64,000 nt of DNA from Gammaproteobacteria bacterium (GCA_021773355.1 JAJFKE010000050.1:62001-126000); one strand, 5' to 3'. Shown: positions 1-8,597, numbered from the stretch's first letter. The notes: generated by a model not told the origin, from the sequence alone. Numbers and translations are program-made.

Positions 1-471
1 CCACCTCCCGAGCCGCCACCGAATGTGCCAGCACTGGAGACTAGCAGCGATGGTAGAGTGCTCACGATGCGCGAGGCGATGGCCATGCATAGAGAGAATC
101 CTGCCTGCCGCGTCTGTCATGCGGCCATGGATCCGATCGGATTCTCCCTAGAGAATTACGACGCTGTAGGCAAATGGCGCCAGCAGTTTGCCGGCCAGCC
201 GATCGATGCCTCAGGGCTGCTTCCCGATGGCAACACATTTGACGGTCGCAATGGACTGCGCGACTTGTTGCTCGCCCGGCCTGACGATTTTGTCGGCACG
301 GTGACCGAAAAGCTGCTGGCCTTCGCTCTCGGGCGAAGTCTCGAATACTACGATATGCCGTCGGTGCGTGCGATCGTGCGTGCCACAGCAGAAGACGACT
401 ATCGCTGGTCGTCGGTGATTTTAGGCGTGATCGAAAGCGCGCCGTTTCAAATGCGGAGAACTGAGTTATGA
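1..471 (+). CDS. DUF1588/DUF1585 cytochrome-like protein, C-terminal part
   Basis: The reading frame is open from base 1, so the gene is cut by the left edge and only its last ~156 residues are present. The first residues are proline-rich (PPPEPPPNVPAL), a pattern I associate with DUF1588. A c-type heme motif CRVCH lies in CRVCHAAMDPIGFSLENYD, and the DUF1585-like tail holds TEKLLAFALGRSLEYYD. Full-length relatives are large exported proteins (DUF1587/1592/1588/1595/1585) of uncertain function, usually encoded just before a DUF1552 protein. The stop overlaps the start of the next gene by 4 nt (ATGA), so the two are translationally coupled. The family assignment is firm; the biochemical role is unknown. 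Confidence 0.85.
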   Translation, partial: PPPEPPPNVPALETSSDGRVLTMREAMAMHRENPACRVCHAAMDPIGFSLENYDAVGKWRQQFAGQPIDASGLLPDGNTFDGRNGLRDLLLARPDDFVGTVTEKLLAFALGRSLEYYDMPSVRAIVRATAEDDYRWSSVILGVIESAPFQMRRTEL

Positions 472-1802
472 ACATATTCAAAAAGACCCTACCCCGGCGC
501 ACCCTGCTGCGGGGATTAGGCGCGAGCCTGGCACTGCCGCTGCTAGACAGCATGGTTCCAGCGCTCTCCTCTGCTTCGGCGCTAGCGGCACAACCGGCGA
601 AACGACTCGGCGTGGTTTACGTGCCCAACGGCATGGCGATGAAGTTTTGGACTCCGGCCAGCGAAGGCGCGGGCTTCGAGATGACCCGCATCCTGCAACC
701 CATGGCTGCCTATCAAGACCGCATGCTGGTGCTAAGTGGCCTTAATGGCGTGGCTAGTAACGCCGGCGTGCATGCCAGTGCTTCGACCCGATTCCTCACC
801 GGTGTGACTCCGGCTCGCACGGAGTCCGATCTCCAGGCCGAGGTATCCATAGACCAAATAGTGGCCCGCGAACTCGGCCGCCAAACACAGCTCGGTTCAC
901 TGGAACTGGCGTTAGACCAGAGCGATGTATTCGGCTCCTGCGATATTGGTTTCAGTTGCCAGTACACCAGTACCATAGCCTGGCGAGATGCTTACACTCC
1001 GCTGCCCATGGAGACCAATCCGAGAGTAGTATTCGAGCGCTTGTTTGGCGACACAGGTACCACCGACTCCGCGGTGCGGCTGCAGCGCATTCGCAAGGAT
1101 CGCAGCCTGCTCGACTCTGTAACTGAACGAGTAAACGAACTCAATCGCGCCGTAGGCGCCGGCGACCGTGCCAAGCTTGATCAATATTTAGATGCCGTGC
1201 GTGATGTGGAGCGGCGAATCCAGATGGCGGAGGCACAGAGCAACCGCGAGCTGCCCGAGGTAGAGCAGCCGGCAGGGATACCGACCACCTACGAGGAACA
1301 CGCCAAACTGATGTTCGACCTGCAAGTGCTAGCCTATCAAACGGATCTGACTCGAGTCATAACATTCATGTTAGGGAGGGAACTAAGTGGCAGGACCTAT
1401 GCTGAGATTGGCGTACCCGACTCCCACCACCCCACCTCACACCACCGCGATGACCCGGTGCTGTATGAGAAGGTCACCAAGATCAACGAATTCCATACCG
1501 GCCTTTTCGCCTACTACCTCGATAAGCTAGACGGGACGCCCGATGGCAACGGATCGCTACTCGATAACATGTTAATGCTCTACGGGGCGGGCATGTCCGA
1601 CAGCAACCGGCACCAAAACACCGGGCTGCCGCTGGTATTGTTGGGTGGCGGCGCAGGGACGGTAAAAGGCGGACGACATATCCGCTACGCCGAGGGCACG
1701 CCTATCAGCAATCTGCACCTGACTATGCTCGACAAGATGGGTGTACCCATGGACACGATGGCCAACAGCACGGGCCGACTCGACCTGTTGGGCGGCGTTT
1801 AG
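468..1802 (+). CDS. DUF1552 domain protein, Tat-exported
   Basis: 444 residues. The N-terminus has a twin-arginine signal (RRTLLRGLGASLALPLLD) ending in an Ala-rich stretch near residue 40. The mature part starts with RLGVVYVPNGMAMKFWTP, the usual DUF1552 opening, and runs over the full family length to a conserved C-terminal block (LLDNMLMLYGAGMSDSNRHQ). DUF1552 proteins are almost always encoded next to DUF1588/DUF1585 heme proteins, as here with a 4-nt ATGA overlap, so the two probably act together in the periplasm. Distant similarity to the DUF1501/sulfatase-like fold has been suggested for such proteins, but no catalytic site is obvious to me. Confidence 0.88.
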   Translation: MNIFKKTLPRRTLLRGLGASLALPLLDSMVPALSSASALAAQPAKRLGVVYVPNGMAMKFWTPASEGAGFEMTRILQPMAAYQDRMLVLSGLNGVASNAGVHASASTRFLTGVTPARTESDLQAEVSIDQIVARELGRQTQLGSLELALDQSDVFGSCDIGFSCQYTSTIAWRDAYTPLPMETNPRVVFERLFGDTGTTDSAVRLQRIRKDRSLLDSVTERVNELNRAVGAGDRAKLDQYLDAVRDVERRIQMAEAQSNRELPEVEQPAGIPTTYEEHAKLMFDLQVLAYQTDLTRVITFMLGRELSGRTYAEIGVPDSHHPTSHHRDDPVLYEKVTKINEFHTGLFAYYLDKLDGTPDGNGSLLDNMLMLYGAGMSDSNRHQNTGLPLVLLGGGAGTVKGGRHIRYAEGTPISNLHLTMLDKMGVPMDTMANSTGRLDLLGGV

Positions 1803-1816
1803 TAGTGGACCCAAAA

Positions 1817-3439
1817 ATGAGAAAAGTAGTGAGATCAATGCTTGTGCCAAAGTTTTTTATGCGCAGCAAACGGCCAGCAGCCCATGTTCCGAAGCAGCCG
1901 AATCCATGCCTGTTACTGGCGATCCTGGCGCTGGCCGTCACTATGACCGGAGCAGCAAGTGCGCAGGACCCGCTCCTTATTGAGGCGGCCAGACATCAGG
2001 ACGCTGAAGCCGTGCATCTGCTCTTGAAAGAGGGCGCCAATCCAGACGACCGTCAGGCAGACGGTGCGACGGCATTACACTGGGCGGTGTACCACGAGGA
2101 CGTCAACACCGTCGCCTCGCTGATCGAGGCCGGGGCCAACGTCAATGCGGTAAATCGCTTGGGCGCCTCTCCCTTATATCTAGCTGCCAAGAGTGGTCAT
2201 GGCAACTTGATCGAACGCCTGCTGGGGGCTGGTGCCGATCCTAATCTCGCCTTGCCGCTGGGTGAAACGCCCCTCATGACAGCAGCGCGCTCAGGCACGG
2301 CTGAGGGAGTACGGCATTTGCTGGTGGCTGGTGCAGACGTCAACGCCAGCGAGAGCTCCCACCAGCAGACTGCTCTCATGTGGGCGACGGCCCAAGGGCA
2401 CGCCGAAGTCGCAGGAGTACTGATCGATGCGGGGGCTGACCTTGAAGCGCGCTCGAAGGTACGTCCCCGGCTCATGTATGTTGATGCGACCAACGGCGGT
2501 GCCTTCGATCAGGGAATGGTTGAGCAACTCGGTGGATATTCGGCGCTGCTGTTCGCCGCTCGCAATGGTGATGTGGATATTGCCCGGCTGCTTCTGGATG
2601 CTGGAGCGAACACCGAAGGTGTTGCAGCCAATGGTGCGAGTCCTCTGGTCGTCGCAGCCCACAGTGGTCACCCAGTCTTAGTACATCTTTTGATAGAACA
2701 GGGCGCTGACGCCAACGCAATTGGCGCCGGCTACAACGCATTGCATGCTGCAGTGCTGCGCGGCGATCTCGACACCGTGGTCAAGCTTCTTGAGCATGGC
2801 GCTGATCCCAATGTCCGACTTCAGAGGGCCACGCCCATACAACGCGCTAGCGAAGACTGGAAATTCAAGACCTCCCATGTCAGTGCCACAGCCTATTGGC
2901 TGGCGGCCAGCTTCCGCGAAGCAGAGATCATGCGCGTCCTCGTCCAGGCAGGTGCCGACCCCCTGCTGAGCAACAAGGAGTTGTGGAGTCGTCCACGGAG
3001 TCGAGCGGAACGCAGCGACTCGTGGACACCGGAAATAGTGGGCGGATTTGCAAGCCCGGTGCAGGCGGCCATTAGCGGCAACAGCGACCGCGATCGCTTC
3101 TATCTCATCGCCAATGCAGACCCCGTTGGCGAAGAACGACTAGCCCTGGCGGCAGTGATCATGGCAGTAGAACATGGGGTCAACCTGAATCACAGCGACT
3201 TCAGCAAATCGACGGCGCTCCATGACGCGGCGGCGAGAAATCTCGCCACCGTTGTACAGGCGCTGGCCGAGCGCGGAGCTGACGTTAATGCACTGGATGG
3301 CCGGGGTCGGACGGCGCTCGACTTAGCCCTAGCCTCGGCCGGACGGACACTGTTTTACGCTCCCGACCAGCCTATTGCCGAGGGGCCATCAGCGGTTGAA
3401 ATACTCGAGGGGTTCGGAGCCATCAGGTCGAATAATTAA
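1817..3439 (+). CDS. exported ankyrin-repeat protein
   Basis: About 540 residues. An N-terminal hydrophobic stretch (CLLLAILALAVTMTGAASAQ) followed by DPLLIEAARHQD indicates a signal peptide. After it come many ~33-residue ankyrin repeats with the G-x-TALHWAV / GADVNA pattern, spread over most of the protein with a less regular stretch near residues 330-430. The gene begins a few bases after the DUF1552 stop, so it belongs to the same operon and probably gives a periplasmic protein-binding partner for those proteins. The start is uncertain: GTG 1805, ATG 1817, 1838 and 1859 are all in frame, and the signal peptide fits best from one of the later ones. Confidence 0.85.
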   Translation: MRKVVRSMLVPKFFMRSKRPAAHVPKQPNPCLLLAILALAVTMTGAASAQDPLLIEAARHQDAEAVHLLLKEGANPDDRQADGATALHWAVYHEDVNTVASLIEAGANVNAVNRLGASPLYLAAKSGHGNLIERLLGAGADPNLALPLGETPLMTAARSGTAEGVRHLLVAGADVNASESSHQQTALMWATAQGHAEVAGVLIDAGADLEARSKVRPRLMYVDATNGGAFDQGMVEQLGGYSALLFAARNGDVDIARLLLDAGANTEGVAANGASPLVVAAHSGHPVLVHLLIEQGADANAIGAGYNALHAAVLRGDLDTVVKLLEHGADPNVRLQRATPIQRASEDWKFKTSHVSATAYWLAASFREAEIMRVLVQAGADPLLSNKELWSRPRSRAERSDSWTPEIVGGFASPVQAAISGNSDRDRFYLIANADPVGEERLALAAVIMAVEHGVNLNHSDFSKSTALHDAAARNLATVVQALAERGADVNALDGRGRTALDLALASAGRTLFYAPDQPIAEGPSAVEILEGFGAIRSNN

Positions 3440-3473
3440 TTTGCAACCAATATAGGAATACAGCACGAATCGA

Positions 3474-3511
3474 GGGGACAGATTTATTTTTGTGGTAATA
3501 AATCTGTCCCC
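3474..3511. repeat. REP-like perfect hairpin
   Basis: A 15-nt arm GGGGACAGATTTATT (3474-3488) is followed by an 8-nt loop and its exact reverse complement (3497-3511). It lies 35 nt after the ankyrin gene, at the boundary between GC-richer DNA and the AT-rich kinase island. I recall GGGGACAGATTTATT-type motifs as common in gammaproteobacterial REP elements linked to REP-associated tyrosine transposases; no such transposase is visible here. There is no T-run after the right arm, so a classical terminator is less likely. Confidence 0.6.
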
Positions 3512-3544
3512 GTTCTCCTTCTCTTCCTCATTCTTCATATTAAT

Positions 3545-3573
3545 TTGTATGCTGTTTATCTATACAGTATTAT
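3545..3573 (+). promoter_or_regulatory. promoter with embedded LexA (SOS) box
   Basis: A -35-like TTGTAT (3545-3550) and a -10-like TATTAT (3568-3573) are separated by exactly 17 bp. The spacer is almost entirely filled by TGCTGTTTATCTATACAGTA (3550-3569), which contains CTGT-N8-ACAG, the core of the E. coli-type LexA box, and matches the 20-nt consensus at 17 positions. A repressor there would block RNA polymerase directly. It points towards the HipA-like kinase gene that starts 146 nt after the -10, so SOS control of that operon is a strong inference from sequence. Confidence 0.7.
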
Positions 3574-3586
3574 TTTGACTAACAGC

Positions 3587-3595
3587 TTATCCACA
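3587..3595 (+). promoter_or_regulatory. exact DnaA-box match in leader
   Basis: TTATCCACA, the strict DnaA 9-mer, lies 14 nt downstream of the putative -10 and inside the predicted leader of the kinase operon. A single match in a 64-kb window can occur by chance, so the functional meaning is uncertain. Confidence 0.35.
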
Positions 3596-3718
3596 TATCA
3601 GCCCCAGAGTTATGCTTTGACTAAAATTGAGCAAGCACTAAACTCTCGATATTCATTGAATTAGCAGGGCTAAAGTTAGTTATTCCATTCCCAATTTACA
3701 ACGGATGAAACCAGAAGA

Positions 3719-4522
3719 ATGTCTGTCAACAACTATCGCATCCAAATAGCAAATGCCGTAGCTCCCATTGAGAGAGTAGCCACACGAAAGGGTACGACTT
3801 TTGAAGCCGACATTCTTACCGAAAAGAGGGAGAGACGAAAGGCGTTTCTTAAGCTACTCAAAGTGGAGGATATCGCTAGAGAAATATTGTGCGCTACGTT
3901 AGCTCGTAAATTGCATTTGCCCATAAAACAGGCTTTTTACGTGAACGTTGATCCATCTATAGTAGAAGGCAGGCTGCAAGGCAATACTTTTAATGTTGCC
4001 TTTGGTATTGAGCGTGACTACTTTCCTTCGTTTCATCTGGCAAACAATCAGCTAGAAGAGGAAATACTAAATTGGTCGGATGCTTTAAGGTGCGCCGTAT
4101 TCGACGAGTGGATTTTCAATCCTGATCGACTTCCGAAGAACTTGATGTTTGTAAAAAATGGTGAGTACTGGCTAATTGACCATGATGAGGCTCTGCCGAA
4201 TTCAGCCAAAGATGATGAGAGCGCGAATTCTTCGATTCTGCAATTGCTATCCAAGGGTAAGTCAGAATTAGAACTTCACAGTATCAGAAGATCAGCCATG
4301 AATTTTGTAGACGAATACAACAATATTGATTGGTCAGAAATCCACAACCTTGTACGACCTGAAGAATTACAACAAAGTGATGCGTCTTTTCAAAAGTACA
4401 TTGAATTCTTGAAAAACAGAACACTTCATATGCATATGATAATCACTAAGAGCTTAGGCATTAGACAGCAAGAATTGAAATTTTCTGACAGGGAAAATCG
4501 AAGCGAAGAGAATAATAAATGA
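3719..4522 (+). CDS. HipA-like kinase (HipA_2 type)
   Basis: 267 residues, much shorter than HipA proper (~440), as in the compact HipA-like kinase family PF20613. A candidate nucleotide-binding lysine lies in KAFLK (residues 41-45) and the alphaC-like helix is AREILCATLARKL. The catalytic part is intact: FDEWIFNPDRLPKNLMF has the catalytic Asp136 and metal-binding Asn141, and WLIDHDEAL supplies the DFG-like Asp154. HipA-family kinases phosphorylate Ser/Thr of proteins and often form toxin modules; no HipB antitoxin is present. The gene overlaps the next by ATGA. AT-rich codon use differs from its neighbours, which suggests transfer. Family assignment is good; the target is unknown. Confidence 0.8.
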   Translation: MSVNNYRIQIANAVAPIERVATRKGTTFEADILTEKRERRKAFLKLLKVEDIAREILCATLARKLHLPIKQAFYVNVDPSIVEGRLQGNTFNVAFGIERDYFPSFHLANNQLEEEILNWSDALRCAVFDEWIFNPDRLPKNLMFVKNGEYWLIDHDEALPNSAKDDESANSSILQLLSKGKSELELHSIRRSAMNFVDEYNNIDWSEIHNLVRPEELQQSDASFQKYIEFLKNRTLHMHMIITKSLGIRQQELKFSDRENRSEENNK

Positions 4523-5373
4523 AATCCCCAATTCCACCTCTACCAGAATACGGCTTCTCTTGGAGAAGTATACAAATCGAACCCATTCCTTCGTCAGGGG
4601 AAAGGATTACTATAGGTACTATTGTTAAAGGAGACGACCAAGCATTGATCGCTGCTAGGCTTATAGCTGCGACTAGAATCAAATCAATGTATGGTCAGGA
4701 GTTTGGAAATCGCGTGACTGACGCATTATCTTTGTGTATGAATTACGCAGAAAAATTTTACAAAGCCCACCCTCTTTCAAGTAAGTGGGAGCCACCGTTG
4801 GATGGTTTTTATCTAAGTAATATTAGCTCTTCACTTGCTGAAGATATTGACGATGCATTGATTGTAGCAGCAATGCACTGCTCTTCTTTCAGTCTATCTC
4901 TAGAAGCTTCAAAATTACTCCCTGACTCAAAATCAGAATTGTCTGCCCCAAAAAGCTGGCGAAATGAAATTTTTAAGGCAGTGACCTCTGCACGCTCAGA
5001 ATTTAGTCACTATTTTGAACAGAAAGTGCAAATAAAAGGATCTGGAGTTCCATTAAAGATAGGTTTCTTGTCTGAAAACTATGCCGCTCAATTTGATGCA
5101 ATTGCTGAAACTAAAGGCATTCAGCATGCTCTCGTTCGGGCTCAAAGCAAACTTTGGCAACTAGACCGTTTGAGAGATGGTGATTCGTTATTTAAGCCTG
5201 AGCTATGTGAACTACTCTTACAGACGCCATTAATTTCTGAAGATGGTAGCACTGCCGAATTAAACGATTTCGTTGATGAACTCAAATATGAAGCTTCCAA
5301 AAGAGAGCTCGGTATATATACGACCAACTCATATAAAGAGGCCGCACAACACATAATTCAGATTGCAGCATGA
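4519..5373 (+). CDS. unknown partner of HipA-like kinase
   Basis: 284 residues, soluble, no signal peptide or membrane segment. I do not recognise a named family. The first ~45 residues (FSWRSIQIEPIPSSGERITIG then TIVKGDD) recall in layout the opening of DUF3037 proteins, the usual partners of HipA_2 kinases, but this protein is about twice as long. The middle and C-terminal parts look mainly helical and rich in Ser/Leu/Glu. The start codon overlaps the kinase stop (ATGA), so the two products are made together and probably interact, for example as substrate, regulator or antidote. AT-rich composition matches the kinase and not the flanks. No terminator is evident after it. Confidence 0.7.
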   Translation: MKSPIPPLPEYGFSWRSIQIEPIPSSGERITIGTIVKGDDQALIAARLIAATRIKSMYGQEFGNRVTDALSLCMNYAEKFYKAHPLSSKWEPPLDGFYLSNISSSLAEDIDDALIVAAMHCSSFSLSLEASKLLPDSKSELSAPKSWRNEIFKAVTSARSEFSHYFEQKVQIKGSGVPLKIGFLSENYAAQFDAIAETKGIQHALVRAQSKLWQLDRLRDGDSLFKPELCELLLQTPLISEDGSTAELNDFVDELKYEASKRELGIYTTNSYKEAAQHIIQIAA

Positions 5374-5594
5374 GTACATTTTCATAGAGCACTTTGATTT
5401 CGAAGTTTTAACTCATTGATCTAAATAAGAAATCGGTCTCCTTGCTTACTGAAAATACTCTGCGATAGTTCAAAAATCCGTTCCGCTACTACAACAAATA
5501 GACACATCTCCCTTTAACCTTAAAATAGCCTTTATTCTACCTATACTCCGTGTGCTATCCTCCTATAAATCTTGCATCTCTAGAGGTTATAACG

Positions 5595-7652
5595 ATGAAA
5601 TCACGTTCTTCAACAATGTCCGGCTCCATAGCCAAGAAGCTGATTAGCTTGAGCTGTCTGGCGGCTATTCTGGGGTTAACACCTCAGATAGCTTTGAGTC
5701 AGAATCTGGTCACCGGGGATACCGTCGAGTGGTACACCCTGGGTGGTGACTATGCCCATACACGCTATACCCCTGCCGATGAAATTACGGCCGAAAACTT
5801 CAGTGATCTGGAAGTCGCCTGGGAATGGGATGGCACCAGCTTTGGCGGGCAAACTGGCCGCTCAACGCCTACTTATGTCGACGGCAAGCTATTCACTGTT
5901 TCTGGAGCCCGCAGACACGTGGTTGCCATCGATCCTAAGACCGGTGAAACATTGTGGTCCTACCGTCTGCCCAATACCGGTCGCTGGGAATATTCCATGC
6001 GTGCCTCCTATGGCAAAGGCATAGCCTACTCACGTATAGATGGTAGAGGAGTGGTCTACATCTCCACACCGGGTTTCTTTCTGGTAGCGCTGGATGCCGA
6101 AACCGGCGCCCCACTTGAAGGCTTCGGCGGTCAGGTCCCGATTGCAGGTTTTCCCAAGACCGGTGTAGTGGACATGCTCGCCAATTTGGGACATCCCTAT
6201 GATCCCTATGAGGGGATTCCCCTGGAAACCGGCTATATCACTACTTCCTCTCCGCCTATCGTAGTAAACGACGCCATTGTTGTCGGTAACTCTGCCGAGC
6301 AAGGGTATAACCAGGCTCGTATTGAGAATGTTCCCGGTGACATTTTGGCTTATGACAAAGTGACCGGTGAATTCAAATGGAAATTCAATGTGATTCCACG
6401 ACCGGGTGAGTATGGTCATGAAACCTGGGAAAACGATGCCTGGCAGTGGACCGGGGATGTGTCTTCCTGGGCGCCACTGACTGCCGACCCTGAAAACAAT
6501 ATTGTCTATGTACCCACAAATCCGCCCACAATCGATTACTACGGTGGCTTCCGCCCCGGCGATAATCTATTCGGCACTAGCGTGATTGCGCTGGATACTG
6601 AAACAGGCGAGCGTCGCTGGCATTTCCAGACGGTGAAGCACGATGTCTGGAACTATGACAACCCGGCAGCACCGATTCAGCTGGACCTGAATATTCCAGG
6701 TAGAGGAACGGTTCCTGCCGTGGCACAGGTAACAAAACAGGGATTTGTGTATACCTTTGATCGTATGACCGGCGAGCCAATTTGGCCGATGGAGGAGCGC
6801 GCCGTTCCAGCCTCAGAGGTTCCCGGTGAGAAGTTGGCCACTACACAGCCTTTCCCAACCAAGCCACCTGCTTTCGAAATGCAGGGTATTAGCGAAGAGG
6901 ACCTAATCGACTTCACTCCAGCACTGCGCAGAGAAGCGCTTGAAGTGATGGCCAATTACGATATGGGCCCGCTATTTAATCCGCCAATCCACGCGGCAAA
7001 TGAGGCAGGCAAGATAAGTTCTGCTATGTGTCCGGGTGACGGTGGTGGTGCAAATATTACTGCACCACCGGTAGCAGATCCTACAACAGGCTTTCTCTAT
7101 GTTTCCTCTACCAGAGCCTGCAGCTGGCAGCGTATCATTCCCGGCGAAGAAGCGGACGCGCGCATCTCCAATCCAACCGGAGCGACCTTTGCAGCCTATG
7201 CCAATGGTCCGCGCTCTCGTCCGCCTCGTCTCGATTCGGGCATACCTTACTTTAAGCCTCCATACAGCACTATCACTGCCTACGATATGAATACCGGTGA
7301 GATTGCATTTCAGATTCCAACCGGTGAAACGCCTGACCGTATCCGCAACAATCCTGCTCTGCAAGGCGTAGATGTGGGTGATACCGGAACTGGCAATCAG
7401 GTACCCATGGTGACTACGGCAAACCTGCTAATTTATTCTGATACCGATCACGACGGTCAGACGGCACTTCTGTATGCTATCGATAAGCAGAGCGGTGACG
7501 AAGTGGGTCGTATCGAAGTACCCGCACGGAGCCGCTATGGCATGAGTTCCTGGAAGCACGATGGACATCAGTACATCATCTTGCAGACAGGATCCAAGCT
7601 CACTGCAATGGCAATGCCTGGAGCTCGAGCCGAAGGTGGTGCGGCGCACTAG
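5595..7652 (+). CDS. periplasmic PQQ-dependent dehydrogenase
   Basis: 685 residues from ATG 5595, chosen over the upstream 5550 start because AGAGGT lies 8 nt before it and a normal signal peptide (LISLSCLAAILGLTPQIALSQ) then begins the protein. The mature part is an eight-bladed quinoprotein beta-propeller with repeated W-docking motifs (IDPKTGETLWSYRL, LDTETGERRWHFQ, VKHDVWNYDNPAAP). Such enzymes oxidise sugars or alcohols in the periplasm and pass electrons to quinone or cytochrome c. No N-terminal membrane anchor of the GcdA type and no C-terminal heme domain are present. It stands alone, with no PQQ synthesis genes nearby, and is followed by a strong terminator. The substrate cannot be told from sequence. 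Confidence 0.88.
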   Translation: MKSRSSTMSGSIAKKLISLSCLAAILGLTPQIALSQNLVTGDTVEWYTLGGDYAHTRYTPADEITAENFSDLEVAWEWDGTSFGGQTGRSTPTYVDGKLFTVSGARRHVVAIDPKTGETLWSYRLPNTGRWEYSMRASYGKGIAYSRIDGRGVVYISTPGFFLVALDAETGAPLEGFGGQVPIAGFPKTGVVDMLANLGHPYDPYEGIPLETGYITTSSPPIVVNDAIVVGNSAEQGYNQARIENVPGDILAYDKVTGEFKWKFNVIPRPGEYGHETWENDAWQWTGDVSSWAPLTADPENNIVYVPTNPPTIDYYGGFRPGDNLFGTSVIALDTETGERRWHFQTVKHDVWNYDNPAAPIQLDLNIPGRGTVPAVAQVTKQGFVYTFDRMTGEPIWPMEERAVPASEVPGEKLATTQPFPTKPPAFEMQGISEEDLIDFTPALRREALEVMANYDMGPLFNPPIHAANEAGKISSAMCPGDGGGANITAPPVADPTTGFLYVSSTRACSWQRIIPGEEADARISNPTGATFAAYANGPRSRPPRLDSGIPYFKPPYSTITAYDMNTGEIAFQIPTGETPDRIRNNPALQGVDVGDTGTGNQVPMVTTANLLIYSDTDHDGQTALLYAIDKQSGDEVGRIEVPARSRYGMSSWKHDGHQYIILQTGSKLTAMAMPGARAEGGAAH

Positions 7653-7700
7653 ACTGTGGTTCGATCTGGCAAGACCAATGCAGCAGGTCCGAAAAAGATA

Positions 7701-7734
7701 AAGGCGGAAGGGAACAATCCTTCCGCCTTTTTTA
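7701..7734 (+). terminator. intrinsic terminator after PQQ dehydrogenase
   Basis: AAGGCGGAAGG (7701-7711) pairs perfectly with CCTTCCGCCTT (7719-7729) and a run of Ts follows. It lies ~50 nt after the dehydrogenase stop. Confidence 0.9.
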
Positions 7735-7801
7735 TTGAGATAACAAAGGAGGCAGGTTTATCTAGTCGATAAATTTGCCCACTTCAATTAATGGCCTTTT
7801 C

Positions 7802-8212
7802 ATGCAAGACCTCTATTTGCCGATTAAAACTATCCATATGTCACTAGCCATGATTAGCCTACTCGGCTTTGTGATTCGAGGTTGCTGGTCAATACAAGGC
7901 TCGGCGTTGTTACAGCGACGCTGGGTAAAGATTGCACCTCATATCATTGATACGCTACTACTTACAACGGCCGTGTTGTTAATGATCATTCTTCATCAAC
8001 ATCCAGGCAACCAAGACTGGATAACGGCAAAGCTTATCGCTTTAGTGTTTTATGTTGGCTTTGGCACGCTAGCGATTAAACGCGCACCTACACCTGTCAG
8101 CAAAACGATATTTTTTGCACTGGCTATCGCAACCTTCGGCTATATCGTTGGCGTGGCCATTACTCACCACCCAGCAAGTTGGTTGCAAATGATTCAGAGG
8201 TTTTATGACTAA
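7802..8212 (+). CDS. SirB2 family inner-membrane protein
   Basis: About 136 residues from ATG 7802 (an in-frame TTG lies at 7775). Four hydrophobic helices cover nearly the whole chain, and the N-terminal pattern LYLPIKTIHMSLAMISLLGFVIRG is typical of SirB2, where an early His and a later Arg are conserved. SirB2 proteins are small integral membrane proteins without a defined activity. The last 8 nt overlap the YbaN gene, so the two form a small operon. The function in the cell is unknown. Confidence 0.85.
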   Translation: MQDLYLPIKTIHMSLAMISLLGFVIRGCWSIQGSALLQRRWVKIAPHIIDTLLLTTAVLLMIILHQHPGNQDWITAKLIALVFYVGFGTLAIKRAPTPVSKTIFFALAIATFGYIVGVAITHHPASWLQMIQRFYD

Positions 8213-8597
8213 CAAGCGTATTACCTGGCAAAAAGTACTTTGGTTACTTTTGGCATATGCCACACTAGCACTTGGTTTAATAGGTGCTTTTTTGCCCATA
8301 CTGCCAACAACCCCTTTTTTATTGGTTGCCATCTGGGCTGGCTCACATGCTTCAAGCAAATTTAAATGGTGGCTATTACGTCATAAGCGCTTTGGCCCAG
8401 CACTGCTTGATTGGTACCGCGATAAAGCGATTGCCAAGCCAGCTAAACTTACCGCTGTGGCAGTCATTGCAGTGAGCTGGCTAATGATCATTCTGAACGA
8501 CAGCCCAGCGGGCATTATCGCATTTACTGGGCTGTTGTTTATTGGCTGCATTAGCTTTCTGCTAACCCGCCCTGACCCAGGTAAAATTCGGCAATAA
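8205..8597 (+). CDS. YbaN/DUF454 family membrane protein
   Basis: 130 residues. The N-terminal helix ends in GAFLPILPTTPFLLVAIW, the diagnostic DUF454 motif, followed by a basic amphipathic part (FGPALLDWYRDKAI) and two more helices. It is a small inner-membrane protein of unknown role. The start lies inside the end of the SirB2 gene, which suggests coupled translation. Family length in E. coli YbaN is similar. Confidence 0.87.
   Translation: MTNKRITWQKVLWLLLAYATLALGLIGAFLPILPTTPFLLVAIWAGSHASSKFKWWLLRHKRFGPALLDWYRDKAIAKPAKLTAVAVIAVSWLMIILNDSPAGIIAFTGLLFIGCISFLLTRPDPGKIRQ

Noticed and set aside
62..553. Long minus-strand frame opposite the DUF1588/DUF1552 genes
   Set aside because: It lies entirely antisense to two well-supported coding frames and shows no family resemblance; a shadow of GC-rich coding DNA.
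3440..3718. Classical HipB-HipA toxin-antitoxin operon
   Set aside because: No helix-turn-helix gene is encoded upstream; the space holds only regulatory sites.
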